From NCBI RefSeq assembly GCF_002127265.1, contig NZ_NFUU01000002.1:248001-312000 (forward strand): 64,000 nucleotides of DNA, given 5' to 3'. The position numbers and the translations under genes are program-made. Source of the DNA: Hydrogenophaga sp. IBVHS1. GTDB lineage: Bacteria; Pseudomonadota; Gammaproteobacteria; Burkholderiales; Burkholderiaceae_C. Below are positions 17,676 through 26,279 of this stretch, piece by piece; positions within the stretch are counted from its first letter, which is position 1, and the number at the start of each line of letters is the position of its first letter. The notes below the pieces were generated by a model that was not told where the DNA came from, did not search any database, and saw only the letters and a list, made by a program, of their open reading frames with translations.

Positions 17676-18463
17676 ATGCCGTGACGACAGAGAAATTGGG
17701 CGATGTCTGGGTGGTCACCCTCAACCGCCCCGAGGTCCGCAACGCGGTCGACAGCCCGACCGCCCGAACCCTGCACGACACCTTCCTTGCCTTTGAAGAC
17801 GACGCCGCCGCGAAGGTGGCGGTGTTCCACGGCGCGCACGGTCACTTCTGCGCGGGCTGGGATCTGCAGTACGGCGCGCGCCTGTCCGAGTCGGGCGACA
17901 CCGGTGGGCTCGATCTCGATTTCGATGCCGACGACACCCGCCCGCTCGGCCCCATGGGGCCGTCTCGGCTGCAGCTCTCCAAACCCGTGATCGCCGCCGT
18001 CAGCGGCGCGGCCGTGGCCGGCGGCATGGAGCTTGCGCTTTGGTGCGACATGCGCGTGGTGGAAGAAGACGCGTACTTCGGCGTCTACTGCCGCCGCTTC
18101 GGCGTGCCGCTGATCGACGGCGGCACGGTGCGCCTGCCGCGCCTGATCGGCATGGGGCACGCGATGGACCTGATTCTTACCGGCCGCAAGGTGGAAGCGT
18201 CAGAGGCACTGCAGATGGGCCTGGCCAACCGCGTGGTGCCCACCGGCCAGGCGCGCGAGGCTGCCATTGCGCTCGCGCGGCAGATCGCCGCCTTTCCCCA
18301 GGCCACCATGCGCGCCGACCGCGAGAGCGCATTGCGGCAGTGGGATTTGCCGCTGGGTGAAGCGCTGCACCAGGAATGGGTGCGCGGGCGCGAGCGCATT
18401 CCCGATGCACTGGAAGGCGCACGGCGCTTTGCTGCCGGGCAGGGGCGTCACGGGAAGTTCTGA
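17672..18463 (+). CDS. Enoyl-CoA hydratase/isomerase family protein (crotonase)
   Basis: 263 residues of the crotonase fold. The oxyanion-hole segments are visible (GAHGHFCAGWDLQ and SGAAVAGGMELALWCDMRV). In the catalytic region, RRFGVPLIDGGTVRLPRLIG, the glutamate equivalent to rat crotonase E144 seems replaced by arginine. Other crotonases share this form, so the reaction may not be simple enoyl-CoA hydration. It starts within the stop of the preceding gene (ATGA). In context it probably acts on CoA thioesters made by the divergent operon's ligase. Confidence 0.88.
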   Translation: MNAVTTEKLGDVWVVTLNRPEVRNAVDSPTARTLHDTFLAFEDDAAAKVAVFHGAHGHFCAGWDLQYGARLSESGDTGGLDLDFDADDTRPLGPMGPSRLQLSKPVIAAVSGAAVAGGMELALWCDMRVVEEDAYFGVYCRRFGVPLIDGGTVRLPRLIGMGHAMDLILTGRKVEASEALQMGLANRVVPTGQAREAAIALARQIAAFPQATMRADRESALRQWDLPLGEALHQEWVRGRERIPDALEGARRFAAGQGRHGKF

Positions 18464-18472
18464 GGGCGCACG

Positions 18473-19312
18473 ATGAAGCGCGCGTGGCTTCTTGCGGGTC
18501 TGCTTGCCGCTGTGGGCTTGGCACAGGCGCAGCCCGCACCCGGTGGGTGTGGCGAGGTGGTGCTCATCGATGCGCAACCGGGCAGCACACAGCGCTATGC
18601 CTTTCAGCCACCTTCGGGCACTGCGGCGCCTGTCACCTTTCTGCTGCTGCCGGGTGGTGACGGTTACCCGAAGCTGGACGCGCAGGGCTGCGCGCTCCGG
18701 CTCAAGGGCAACTGGCTGGTCCGCTCGATGCACCTTTTTCAGGCGGCCGGCTTCGGCACCGCGCTGGTGGACGCGCCCACGGGCTTTCACGGCGAGGACG
18801 GTCTGGGGGGTTACCGCGTCGATGCCCGCCACGCGCAAGACCTTGGCCGAGTCATTGCCGATGTGCGGGCGAAAACGCGGGGCGCGGTGTGGGTGCTGGG
18901 CACCAGCCGGGGGGCGATCTCGGCGGTGAATGCCGCCTCTCGGCTCACCGGTGAAGCCGCGCCCGATGGTGTGGTGCTGTCTTCGTCGGTGGTGTCCGGT
19001 CAGCTGGGCGCGCGCAAACCGTGGGTGGCGCACTCGGTTTTCGATCTGCCGCTGGAGAACATCCGCCAGCCCTTGCTGGTGATGGGCCACGCGGCGGATG
19101 CCTGCATCCGGTCGCCGGCTGCGCTCATGGAGCGAATCACGGCGCGCACACAGGGCGTGCGCGAGCAGGTCGTCACGGTCACGGGCGGGCCGGGTGGCGC
19201 CCACCTTTCCAGCGTTGACGCCTGCGAAGGTCGGTCCCCGCACGGTTTCATCGAACAGGAGGCCGAAACGGCGGCGGGCATCGCGCGCTTTGTGCGCGGC
19301 GGCCGCTATTAG
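18473..19312 (+). CDS. Secreted alpha/beta-hydrolase-like protein
   Basis: 279 residues with a Sec signal peptide (MKRAWLLAGLLAAVGLAQAQ). The nucleophile elbow GTSRG fits an alpha/beta-hydrolase Ser, and a late GGAHLSS could provide the His. It resembles periplasmic esterase/lipase-like proteins of unknown substrate. It begins 10 bases after the crotonase stop, so it may ride on that transcript, but no pathway link is evident. Confidence 0.65.
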   Translation: MKRAWLLAGLLAAVGLAQAQPAPGGCGEVVLIDAQPGSTQRYAFQPPSGTAAPVTFLLLPGGDGYPKLDAQGCALRLKGNWLVRSMHLFQAAGFGTALVDAPTGFHGEDGLGGYRVDARHAQDLGRVIADVRAKTRGAVWVLGTSRGAISAVNAASRLTGEAAPDGVVLSSSVVSGQLGARKPWVAHSVFDLPLENIRQPLLVMGHAADACIRSPAALMERITARTQGVREQVVTVTGGPGGAHLSSVDACEGRSPHGFIEQEAETAAGIARFVRGGRY

Positions 19313-19315
19313 GAT
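19310..19315 (+). promoter_or_regulatory. Possible -10 element of a leaderless transcript
   Basis: TAGGAT ends seven bases before the ATG at 19323 and there is no Shine-Dalgarno sequence. It is a weaker match than the other members of the same pattern in this window. Confidence 0.3.
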
Positions 19316-19322
19316 CGGGTGC

Positions 19323-20060
19323 ATGCGCGCCCTCGATTCCGAACCTGCTGATGTCCTCGTCCTGCAACACCTGAACGAGGACGGCCCCGGCTATCTGGGC
19401 GAGTGGCTCGATGCTCAGGGCATCGCGTGGCATGTGCGCTGCGCCGAGGCCGGGGAAACCTATCCGCCGAGCCTGCGCGGCTACCGGGGGCTGGCGGTGC
19501 TGGGCGGCGCGTGGGGCGCCAACGACGACCGGCCCACGCTGCGTCAGGCCGAGGCGCTGATTCGAGAGGCCGACGCGCTGGGCATTCCGGTGATCGGCCA
19601 TTGCCTGGGCGGCCAGCTGCTGGCGCGGGCTCTGGGTGGGAGCGTGCGGCCGTTGCCCCGGCCCGAAGTAGGCTGGTGGCCGATCGCGCACACGGGCAGT
19701 GCGGCGGCGCTCGCGTGGTTTGGCGCCGAGACCGCGCACACGGTGTACCAATGGCACCAGGATGGATTTGTCGACCTGCCGCCGGGCGCCGAGCTGCTGG
19801 CCTCATCGCCAGCTTGCGCGCACCAGGCGTTTGCCATCGGCCCGCACCTGGGCATGCAGTTTCACATCGAGATCACGCCGCAGAAGATCGCCATCTGGCT
19901 GGACCAGCCGGGTGAGGCCTACCGGGCGAACGTGCCACGCTTCCCGGACAGCGTGCAGGACCCCGCTTCCATGAACGCCGCCACGCCGCGCCATCAGGCC
20001 GGCAGCCAGGCGCTGGCCGACCGCATCTACGCCACCTGGCGCTCCCGCTGGACCGGCTGA
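19323..20060 (+). CDS. Type 1 glutamine amidotransferase-like protein
   Basis: 245 residues with a class-I glutamine amidotransferase fold: nucleophile Cys in PVIGHCLGGQLLARALGG and the His/Glu pair in GMQFHIEITP. Stand-alone proteins of this type include gamma-glutamyl hydrolases of the PuuD kind and GMP-synthase-like proteins; the substrate cannot be fixed here. I chose the ATG at 19323 because the longer frame overlaps the previous gene and lacks the fold's normal start (DVLVLQHLNEDGPGYLGEWL). Confidence 0.8.
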   Translation: MRALDSEPADVLVLQHLNEDGPGYLGEWLDAQGIAWHVRCAEAGETYPPSLRGYRGLAVLGGAWGANDDRPTLRQAEALIREADALGIPVIGHCLGGQLLARALGGSVRPLPRPEVGWWPIAHTGSAAALAWFGAETAHTVYQWHQDGFVDLPPGAELLASSPACAHQAFAIGPHLGMQFHIEITPQKIAIWLDQPGEAYRANVPRFPDSVQDPASMNAATPRHQAGSQALADRIYATWRSRWTG

Positions 20061-20067
20061 CGGGAGA

Positions 20068-20508
20068 TCAACCCGCCAGGCCCGGCAGGTTCAAACCGTC
20101 GCGCGGAATGGGCCGGGGTTTGCCTTCCAGGTCGATCGCCACGTAGGTCAGGCTGGCTTCGGTGACCTTCACGTACTGCCCCTGCGAGAGGAAACGCTCG
20201 GCGTACACCTCCACCTGCACCGTGATGGAGGTGCGCCCCACGCGCGTGACGTGGGCGAAGAAGCTCAGGATGTCGCCCACGCGCACTGGTTGCTTGAAGA
20301 TGAACTGGTTCACCGCCACGGTGGCCATGCGCCCGCGCACGTAACGGGCCGGCAGCACGGCACCGGCCAGGTCGACCTGCGCCATGACCCAGCCCCCGAA
20401 GATGTCGCCGTTGGCGTTGCAGTCGGCTGGCATGGGAATGACCTTGAGCACCAGTTCCCGGTCTTTCGGCAGGGTGGTTTCGGGGTTCGGGCTTGATTCG
20501 AGTGACAT
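20068..20508 (-). CDS. Acyl-CoA thioesterase, YciA-like hot-dog fold
   Basis: 146-residue single hot-dog-domain thioesterase. The NANGDIFGGWVMAQVDLAGAV segment is the hallmark of YciA/BFIT-type acyl-CoA hydrolases, with the catalytic Asp in the helix. I chose the start MSLESSPNPE at 20508; upstream extension would overlap the divergent ABC exporter. It converges with the amidotransferase gene (7 bases apart) and is divergent, 37 bases away, from the ABC exporter. Confidence 0.88.
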   Translation of the reverse strand: MSLESSPNPETTLPKDRELVLKVIPMPADCNANGDIFGGWVMAQVDLAGAVLPARYVRGRMATVAVNQFIFKQPVRVGDILSFFAHVTRVGRTSITVQVEVYAERFLSQGQYVKVTEASLTYVAIDLEGKPRPIPRDGLNLPGLAG

Positions 20509-20545
20509 GGGCACAATCTCTGGACGACGATCTCCATTCTCCTGC

Positions 20546-22393
20546 ATGCGCCCCGATTCCTCCGCCCAACCCGCCATCGCCTTGCCCGCTAGCCCCGGCG
20601 CGCCCAATTCGAAGGCGGCTCCACGGTCCGACTGGGCCACCCTCAAGCGCCTGTTGCCCTACCTCTGGCAATACAAGGTGCGCGTGGTGCTGGCGCTGGC
20701 CTTCATGGTGGCGGCCAAGATGGCCAACGTGAGCGTACCGCTGCTGCTCAAGCAGCTGGTGGATGCCATGACCATCAAACCGGGCAGCGCGGAAGCGCTT
20801 CTGGTGGTGCCGCTGAGCCTGCTGCTGGCCTATGGCCTGCTGCGTTTGTCCACCAGCGTGTTCACCGAACTGCGCGAACTCGTGTTTGCCAAGGCCACCG
20901 AAGGCGCCACGCGCAGCATCGCGCTGCAGGTGTTCGGCCACCTGCATGCGCTGAGCCTGCGCTTTCACCTGGAACGCCAGACCGGTGGCATGACGCGCGA
21001 CATCGAACGCGGTACGCGCGGCGTGCAGTCGCTCATTTCCTATTCGCTCTACAGCATCATCCCCACGCTGATCGAGGTGGCCATGGTGCTGACGCTGCTA
21101 GGCACGCAGTTCGACATGGGCTATGTGTGGATCACGCTGGTGGCGCTGGTGCTGTACGTCACCTTTACGGTGATCGTGACCGAGTGGCGCACGCAGTTCC
21201 GCCGGCAGATGAACGAGCTCGAATCCACCAGCCAGAGCCGCGCCATCGACTCGCTGCTGAACTACGAGACCGTGAAGTATTTCAACAACGAAACCTTTGA
21301 AGCGCGGCGCTACGACGAGGCGCTGGAAAAACTTCGCCGCGCCCGCATCAAGAGCCAGACCACGCTGTCCATGCTCAACGCGGGGCAGCAACTGGTGATC
21401 GCCGTGGCGCTGGTGCTCATGCTGTACCGCGCCACGCAGGGCGTGGTCAGTGGTGAGCTCACGCTGGGCGACCTTGTGATGGTCAACGCCTTCATGATCC
21501 AGCTCTACATTCCGCTGGGCTTCCTGGGGGTGCTCTACCGCGAGATCAAGCAAAGCCTGACCGACCTGGACAAGATGTTCGTGTTGCTGGAGAAGGAACG
21601 CGAAGTGGCCGACGAGCCGGGCGCGCAAGCACTGGCCCTGGCAGGCCCGCCGGCGGTGCGCTTCGAGAACGTGCATTTCTCCTACGAGCCGGCGCGCGAA
21701 ATCCTGCACGGCATCAGCTTCGAGATTCCGCCCGGCAAAACGGTGGCCGTGGTGGGGCCATCGGGCTCCGGCAAGAGCACGCTGGCAAGGCTTTTGTACC
21801 GCTTCTACGACGTGAGCAATGCGGACGAGGGCGGCCGCATCACGCTGGATGGCCAGGACATCAAGGCGGTCACGCAATCGAGCCTTCGCCAGGCCATCGG
21901 TATCGTGCCGCAGGACACCGTGCTGTTCAACGACACCATCGAATACAACATCCTCTACGGCCGCCCGGACGCCGGGCACGAGGCGGCGGTGCAGGCGGCG
22001 CAGGCCGCGCACATTCACAGCTTCATCGAACGCCTGCCGCTGGGCTACCGCACCATGGTGGGCGAACGCGGTCTGAAGCTCTCGGGCGGTGAAAAGCAGC
22101 GCGTGGCGATTGCGCGCACGCTGCTCAAGAACCCACCCATCGTCATCTTCGATGAAGCCACCTCGGCGCTCGATTCGGCCAACGAACGCGCCATTCAGGC
22201 CGAACTGAAGACCGCAGCGCGCAACAAGACCACGCTGGTGATCGCGCACCGCCTGTCCACCGTGGTGGACGCGCACGAAATCCTGGTGCTGGTGAACGGC
22301 GAGATCGTGGAGCGCGGAGCGCATGCAGATCTGGTGGCTCGTGATGGCGTGTATGCGGGGATGTGGGCGCTGCAGCAGAGCGGGGCTGATTGA
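20546..22393 (+). CDS. ABC exporter of the Atm1/HMT1 type (fused membrane and ATPase domains)
   Basis: 615-residue half-transporter: six-helix membrane domain (~40–340) followed by an ATPase (Walker A GPSGSGKST, signature LSGGEKQRVAIARTLL, Walker B PPIVIFDEATSALDS). The NYETVKYFNNE motif in the membrane domain is typical of mitochondrial Atm1 and bacterial Atm1-like exporters, which export glutathione conjugates and protect against heavy metals. I chose the ATG at 20546; the longer frame is antisense to the thioesterase. It should work as a homodimer in the inner membrane. Confidence 0.92.
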   Translation: MRPDSSAQPAIALPASPGAPNSKAAPRSDWATLKRLLPYLWQYKVRVVLALAFMVAAKMANVSVPLLLKQLVDAMTIKPGSAEALLVVPLSLLLAYGLLRLSTSVFTELRELVFAKATEGATRSIALQVFGHLHALSLRFHLERQTGGMTRDIERGTRGVQSLISYSLYSIIPTLIEVAMVLTLLGTQFDMGYVWITLVALVLYVTFTVIVTEWRTQFRRQMNELESTSQSRAIDSLLNYETVKYFNNETFEARRYDEALEKLRRARIKSQTTLSMLNAGQQLVIAVALVLMLYRATQGVVSGELTLGDLVMVNAFMIQLYIPLGFLGVLYREIKQSLTDLDKMFVLLEKEREVADEPGAQALALAGPPAVRFENVHFSYEPAREILHGISFEIPPGKTVAVVGPSGSGKSTLARLLYRFYDVSNADEGGRITLDGQDIKAVTQSSLRQAIGIVPQDTVLFNDTIEYNILYGRPDAGHEAAVQAAQAAHIHSFIERLPLGYRTMVGERGLKLSGGEKQRVAIARTLLKNPPIVIFDEATSALDSANERAIQAELKTAARNKTTLVIAHRLSTVVDAHEILVLVNGEIVERGAHADLVARDGVYAGMWALQQSGAD

Positions 22394-22440
22394 ACGGAGG
22401 GCTGGTGTAACTCCCACCCGTTCGCCCCCCAGCGCCGCTC

Positions 22441-22446
22441 CATAAT
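22441..22446 (+). promoter_or_regulatory. -10 element of a near-leaderless LysR-family gene
   Basis: CATAAT ends eight bases before the ATG at 22455, and no Shine-Dalgarno sequence is present. The spacing matches that between the rnpB -10 and the mature RNA 5' end in this window. Confidence 0.5.
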
Positions 22447-22454
22447 CGCGCCCC

Positions 22455-23381
22455 ATGGAAACCAAATGGCTTGAAGACTTCGTGAGTCTTGCGGAAACCC
22501 GAAGCTTTAGCCGATCGGCGCAGCTGCGCCACGTCACCCAGCCGGCCTTCTCCCGCCGAATTCAGTCGCTCGAAGCCTGGGCCGGCACCGATCTGGTGGA
22601 CCGGTCTTCCTACCCCACACGCCTCACGCCGGCCGGCCAGACGCTGTACGACCAGGCGCTGGAGATGCTGCAGGCGCTGCAAAGCACACGCGCCATGCTC
22701 CGCGCGCACACCGCCGCAGCGCAGGACGTGATCGAGTTTGCCGTGCCGCACACGCTGGCGTTCACTTTCTTTCCGTCCTGGCTCTCGGGCTTGCGCGAAA
22801 CCTGCGGTCCGATCAAGAGCCGGCTCATCGCCCTCAACGTGCATGACGCGGTGATGCGGCTGGTGGAGGGCAGTTGCGATCTGCTCATCGCCTACGACCA
22901 TGCCGCGCAGCCCATTCAGCTCGACGCCGCCCGTTACGAAATGCTGCCCTTGGGCAAGGAACTGCTCGCGCCCTATGTGAAACCCACGCCCAAGGGCGCG
23001 CCCATGTACGCGCTGCCGGGCACCGCGGGCCACCCGCAGCCTTACCTGGCCTATGCCCCGGGCGCTTACCTCGGCCGCGCGGTCGACCAGATGCTCAAGC
23101 AGAGCAGCACGCCCATGCACCTGGACCGCCTGTACGAAACCGACATGGCCGAAGGCCTGAAGGCGATGGCGCTCGAGGGCCACGGCATCGCCTTTTTGCC
23201 CGCCAGCGCGGTGCGCAACGAAGTGGCCGCGCGCAAGCTGGTTTCGGCGGGCGACGGGCTGGAGACGTCGCTGGACATCCGCATCTACCGCGCGCGGCCG
23301 CTGGACGCGCAAAAAGGCAAGCGGGCGGTGCAGGTGTTCTGGGACCGGCTTGGCGAGAGCCTGGGCACGCCGGCGGTTTGA
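22455..23381 (+). CDS. LysR-family transcriptional regulator
   Basis: 308 residues: N-terminal LysR winged helix (residues ~1–60, FSRSAQLRHVTQPAFSRRIQSLE) and C-terminal periplasmic-binding-like effector domain. No divergent gene lies directly upstream in the classical LysR arrangement (the neighbour is a same-strand ABC exporter), so the target is not obvious. The gene is followed closely by pyrC. The HypT-like start METKWLEDFVSLAETRSFSRSA suggests kinship with hypochlorite-responsive HypT/YjiE; this is an impression, not proof. Confidence 0.9.
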   Translation: METKWLEDFVSLAETRSFSRSAQLRHVTQPAFSRRIQSLEAWAGTDLVDRSSYPTRLTPAGQTLYDQALEMLQALQSTRAMLRAHTAAAQDVIEFAVPHTLAFTFFPSWLSGLRETCGPIKSRLIALNVHDAVMRLVEGSCDLLIAYDHAAQPIQLDAARYEMLPLGKELLAPYVKPTPKGAPMYALPGTAGHPQPYLAYAPGAYLGRAVDQMLKQSSTPMHLDRLYETDMAEGLKAMALEGHGIAFLPASAVRNEVAARKLVSAGDGLETSLDIRIYRARPLDAQKGKRAVQVFWDRLGESLGTPAV

Positions 23382-23387
23382 GACAAT
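23382..23387 (+). promoter_or_regulatory. -10 element of a leaderless pyrC transcript
   Basis: GACAAT ends six bases before the pyrC ATG at 23394. No convincing Shine-Dalgarno or -35 is visible. Initiation would fall on or next to the start codon. Confidence 0.45.
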
Positions 23388-23393
23388 CGGGGC

Positions 23394-24446
23394 ATGAACG
23401 CCCCTCGAACCCCGCTCGATAGCCTCACCCTCACGCGCCCCGACGACTGGCACCTGCATGTGCGCGACGGCGATGCGCTCGCCACCGTGGTGCCGCACAC
23501 CGCCGCGCAATTCGGCCGCGCGATCATCATGCCCAACCTCAAGCCGCCGGTGACCACGGCGGCGCAGGCCATCGCTTACCGCGACCGAATCCGTGCCGCC
23601 GTGCCGGCCGGCTTGAGTTTCGAGCCGCTGATGACGCTCTACCTCACCGACAACCTGCCGCCCGACGAGATCGCGCGGGCGAAGGACGCGGGCGTGGTGG
23701 CCCTGAAGCTTTACCCGGCAGGCGCCACCACCAACAGCGATGCCGGCGTGACAGACATCCGCAAGACGTACAAGACGCTGGAAGCCATGCAGCGCGCCGG
23801 CCTGCTGCTGCTGGTGCACGGGGAAGTCACTTCGCCCGACATCGACCTGTTCGACCGCGAGGCCGTGTTCATCGAAGAACAGCTCATTCCGCTGCGGCTC
23901 GATTTTCCGGAGTTGAAGATCGTGATAGAGCACATCACCACGAAGGAGGCCGCGCAGTACGTGAGCGAAGCGGGTCGATTCACCGCCGCCACGCTCACCG
24001 CGCACCACCTGCTGTTCAACCGCAACGCCATCTTCACCGGCGGTATCCGTCCGCACTACTACTGCCTGCCCGTGCTCAAGCGCGAGACGCACCGCCAGGC
24101 CCTGCTGGCTGCGGCCACCAGCGGCAGCGACCGCTTCTTCCTGGGCACCGACAGCGCGCCGCACCCGGCGCACCTGAAGGAGCACGCCATGGGCTGCGCT
24201 GGCTGCTACACCGCGCACGCCGCCATCGAGATGTACGCCGAGGCCTTCGATTCGGTCAACGCGCTTCACCAGCTCGAAGGCTTCGCCAGCGTCCACGGCC
24301 CGGCCTTCTACGGCCTGCCGCGCAACACCGGCACCATCACCCTCCAGCGCGAAAGCTGGACCACACCCGAGAGCTTCCGCTTCGGCCAGGCGGATCTGAA
24401 ACCGCTGCGCGGCGGCGAGGCGCTGCCGTGGAGGCTGGTGGCCTGA
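23394..24446 (+). CDS. pyrC: Dihydroorotase
   Basis: 350-residue class II dihydroorotase, third step of pyrimidine synthesis (carbamoyl aspartate to dihydroorotate). The zinc ligands are visible: H20 and H22 in [10 protein letters not shown], the lysine to be carboxylated in [11 protein letters not shown], histidines in LLLVHGE and IEHITT, and the Asp in [10 protein letters not shown]. Length matches E. coli PyrC. Its end overlaps the DUF3025 start by 19 bases. Confidence 0.96.
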   Translation: MNAPRTPLDSLTLTRPDDWHLHVRDGDALATVVPHTAAQFGRAIIMPNLKPPVTTAAQAIAYRDRIRAAVPAGLSFEPLMTLYLTDNLPPDEIARAKDAGVVALKLYPAGATTNSDAGVTDIRKTYKTLEAMQRAGLLLLVHGEVTSPDIDLFDREAVFIEEQLIPLRLDFPELKIVIEHITTKEAAQYVSEAGRFTAATLTAHHLLFNRNAIFTGGIRPHYYCLPVLKRETHRQALLAAATSGSDRFFLGTDSAPHPAHLKEHAMGCAGCYTAHAAIEMYAEAFDSVNALHQLEGFASVHGPAFYGLPRNTGTITLQRESWTTPESFRFGQADLKPLRGGEALPWRLVA

Positions 24447-25183
24447 CGCCCCGGATCGACTGGAACGCGCCGTGGCTCGCGCCGCTGGCGCACCACGGCA
24501 AGGCGGTGTCGCTCGCCATCGACCGGGGCCAACCGCTGCCACACGCGCTCGGCGCCCAACCCGCTTGCCCGGTGCGTTTCGTCCCGCAAGAAGCACTGCC
24601 GCCCGGCGTGGCCTACGAGCAGTTCATTTTCGACACTGCTCAGGTGCCCACCCGCGAGAACCTGCACGACTTTCTCAACGGCCTGTGCTGGCTGCGCTTC
24701 CCGCTCGCCAAACAGCGCTTGAATCGCCTGCAGGCGGCGGAGATCGGGGCGGTGGGCGTGGGCGCCGTGCGCGGAGCGGTGCGCGACGCCCTCACGCTTT
24801 TCGACGAAAACGCCGCGCTGCTGCAAGCGCCCGATGCGATCTGGCAAGCGCTGCTGGCGCGCGACTGGCGGGCGCTGTTCGTCACGCACCGCGCGCTGTG
24901 GGCAGAGGCCCGGCTGGTGCTCTTCGGCCATGCGCTGATGGACAAACTGGTGGCGCCGTACAAGTCCATCACCGCGCACGTGTTCCGCGAGCCGGTTCCT
25001 CTCTTGCTGGGCGATGAACTGGCCAGGTGGGACGCCTGGCTGGCCGACCGGCTGGATGCGCCGACCCTGGCGTGCAAGCCGTTCACGCCGCTGCCGGTGC
25101 TGGGAGTGCCCGGTTGGTGGCCTGCGAATGAAGCCCCCGGTTTCTATGACGATCCGTCCGTGTTCCGGCCGCCGCGCGCTTGA
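24428..25183 (+). CDS. DUF3025 domain protein
   Basis: 251 residues, GTG start overlapping the end of pyrC. The [20 protein letters not shown] and [10 protein letters not shown] stretches are characteristic of DUF3025 as I remember it. Function is unknown. No signal or membrane segment. The conserved acidic and histidine residues in the first half suggest an enzyme, but I cannot assign one. Its stop lies inside the predicted heat-shock promoter of htpX. Confidence 0.8.
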   Translation: MEAGGLTPRIDWNAPWLAPLAHHGKAVSLAIDRGQPLPHALGAQPACPVRFVPQEALPPGVAYEQFIFDTAQVPTRENLHDFLNGLCWLRFPLAKQRLNRLQAAEIGAVGVGAVRGAVRDALTLFDENAALLQAPDAIWQALLARDWRALFVTHRALWAEARLVLFGHALMDKLVAPYKSITAHVFREPVPLLLGDELARWDAWLADRLDAPTLACKPFTPLPVLGVPGWWPANEAPGFYDDPSVFRPPRA

Positions 25184-25204
25184 TTTCCGGGCCCGTGGCC
25201 CCAT
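25179..25204 (+). promoter_or_regulatory. Sigma-32 (heat-shock) promoter of htpX
   Basis: CTTGATT at 25179–25185, 13-base spacer, CCCCAT at 25199–25204. This closely matches the RpoH consensus CTTGAAA-N11–16-CCCCAT. htpX is a known heat-shock gene in E. coli, so the match is in the expected place. Transcription would start about 25211, giving a leader of roughly 130 bases. Confidence 0.75.
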
Positions 25205-25229
25205 ACTGGTTTCTCGGTATCATGCGCCG

Positions 25230-25329
25230 TCCCGAAGGGGGCTGCACCTGGTGCCGACACCCCCGAAGCATCGGGAACCTGGATGATCCGGAAGGATCAG
25301 AAGCGCAGCCGGCGACCCACCGCCGCTGC
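25230..25329 (+). promoter_or_regulatory. Structured 5' leader of htpX: three successive hairpins
   Basis: Hairpin 1, 25230–25276: TCCCGA/TCGGGA outside, GGGGG/CCCCC inside, GCAC/GTGC at the tip. Hairpin 2, 25284–25299: TGATCC/GGATCA, a perfect 6-bp stem closed by the GNRA-type loop GGAA. Hairpin 3, 25305–25329: nine base pairs with a single bulged C and a 6-base loop. The Shine-Dalgarno GGAG (25336–25339) lies just after hairpin 3. The region does not look coding. Pairings are seen in sequence; a role as an RNA thermometer or other cis-regulator is inferred. Confidence 0.55.
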
Positions 25330-25344
25330 AACAACGGAGAAAAC

Positions 25345-26214
25345 ATGAAGCGCATCCTGCTGTTTGTTCTGACCAACTTCGCCGTCATGGCGGTGCTGTT
25401 GATCACCACCCGCATCCTGGGCGTGGACCGGTTTCTCACAGCCAACGGGCTGAACATGACGGCGCTGGCCGGGTTCTCGCTCGTCATCGGTTTTGGTGGC
25501 GCCATCATCTCGCTGCTGATCAGCAAGCCCATGGCCAAGTTCAGCACCGGCGCGCGCGTGATCAACCAGCCGCAAACGGCCGACGAGGCCTGGATCGTGG
25601 AAACCGTGCGCCGCTTTGCCGACAAGGCCGGCATCGGCATGCCCGAGGTCGCCATCTTTGAAGGCGCGCCCAACGCGTTCGCCACGGGTGCGTTCAAGAA
25701 CTCGGCGCTGGTGGCGGTGTCCACCGGTCTGCTGCAGAACATGACGAAAGAGGAAGTCGAGGCCGTGATTGGCCACGAAGTGGCGCACGTGGCCAATGGC
25801 GACATGGTCACCATGACGCTGATCCAGGGCGTGATGAACACCTTTGTGGTGTTCCTCAGCCGCCTCATCGGCTACGCGGTCGACGCCTTCCTGCGCCGTG
25901 GCAGCGACAGCAACTCCGGTCCAGGCATCGGCTACATGATCACCACCATCGTGATGGACATCGTGCTCGGTTTCCTCGCGGCCATCATAGTGGCCTGGTT
26001 CAGCCGCCAGCGCGAGTTCCGCGCCGACGCGGGCGCCGCCGGCCTGATGGGCCGCAAGCAACCCATGATCAACGCGCTGGCCCGCCTGGGTGGCCTCACC
26101 CCCGGTGAGCTGCCGAAGACCATGCAGGCGCTGGGCATCACGGGTGGCCTGGGCAAGCTGTTCTCGACGCACCCGCCGATCGAGGAACGGATCGCGGCAC
26201 TGCAAAAGAGCTGA
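25345..26214 (+). CDS. htpX: Membrane heat-shock zinc metalloprotease HtpX
   Basis: 289 residues starting [20 protein letters not shown]. Two N-terminal membrane helices are followed by the zinc-binding HEVAH at residues 144–148 and two more helices (~155–215); the third zinc ligand Glu lies in the [12 protein letters not shown] segment. Length equals that of E. coli HtpX (about 290). It degrades misfolded or surplus inner-membrane proteins alongside FtsH. The start has a GGAG Shine-Dalgarno six bases upstream. Heat-shock control is supported by the sigma-32 promoter at 25179–25204. Confidence 0.95.
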   Translation: MKRILLFVLTNFAVMAVLLITTRILGVDRFLTANGLNMTALAGFSLVIGFGGAIISLLISKPMAKFSTGARVINQPQTADEAWIVETVRRFADKAGIGMPEVAIFEGAPNAFATGAFKNSALVAVSTGLLQNMTKEEVEAVIGHEVAHVANGDMVTMTLIQGVMNTFVVFLSRLIGYAVDAFLRRGSDSNSGPGIGYMITTIVMDIVLGFLAAIIVAWFSRQREFRADAGAAGLMGRKQPMINALARLGGLTPGELPKTMQALGITGGLGKLFSTHPPIEERIAALQKS

Positions 26215-26234
26215 ACACCGTCGGCGGAACAAAG

Positions 26235-26262
26235 AAAAAGCGACCCTCGGGTCGCTTTTTTT
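26235..26262 (+). terminator. Rho-independent terminator after htpX (possibly bidirectional)
   Basis: Stem AGCGACCC/GGGTCGCT with a tight loop, followed by seven Ts on plus and preceded by an A-run, so it could also serve the converging minus-strand gene ending at 26280. Confidence 0.9.
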
Positions 26263-26279
26263 CTTGGGGATTTCGCCTC

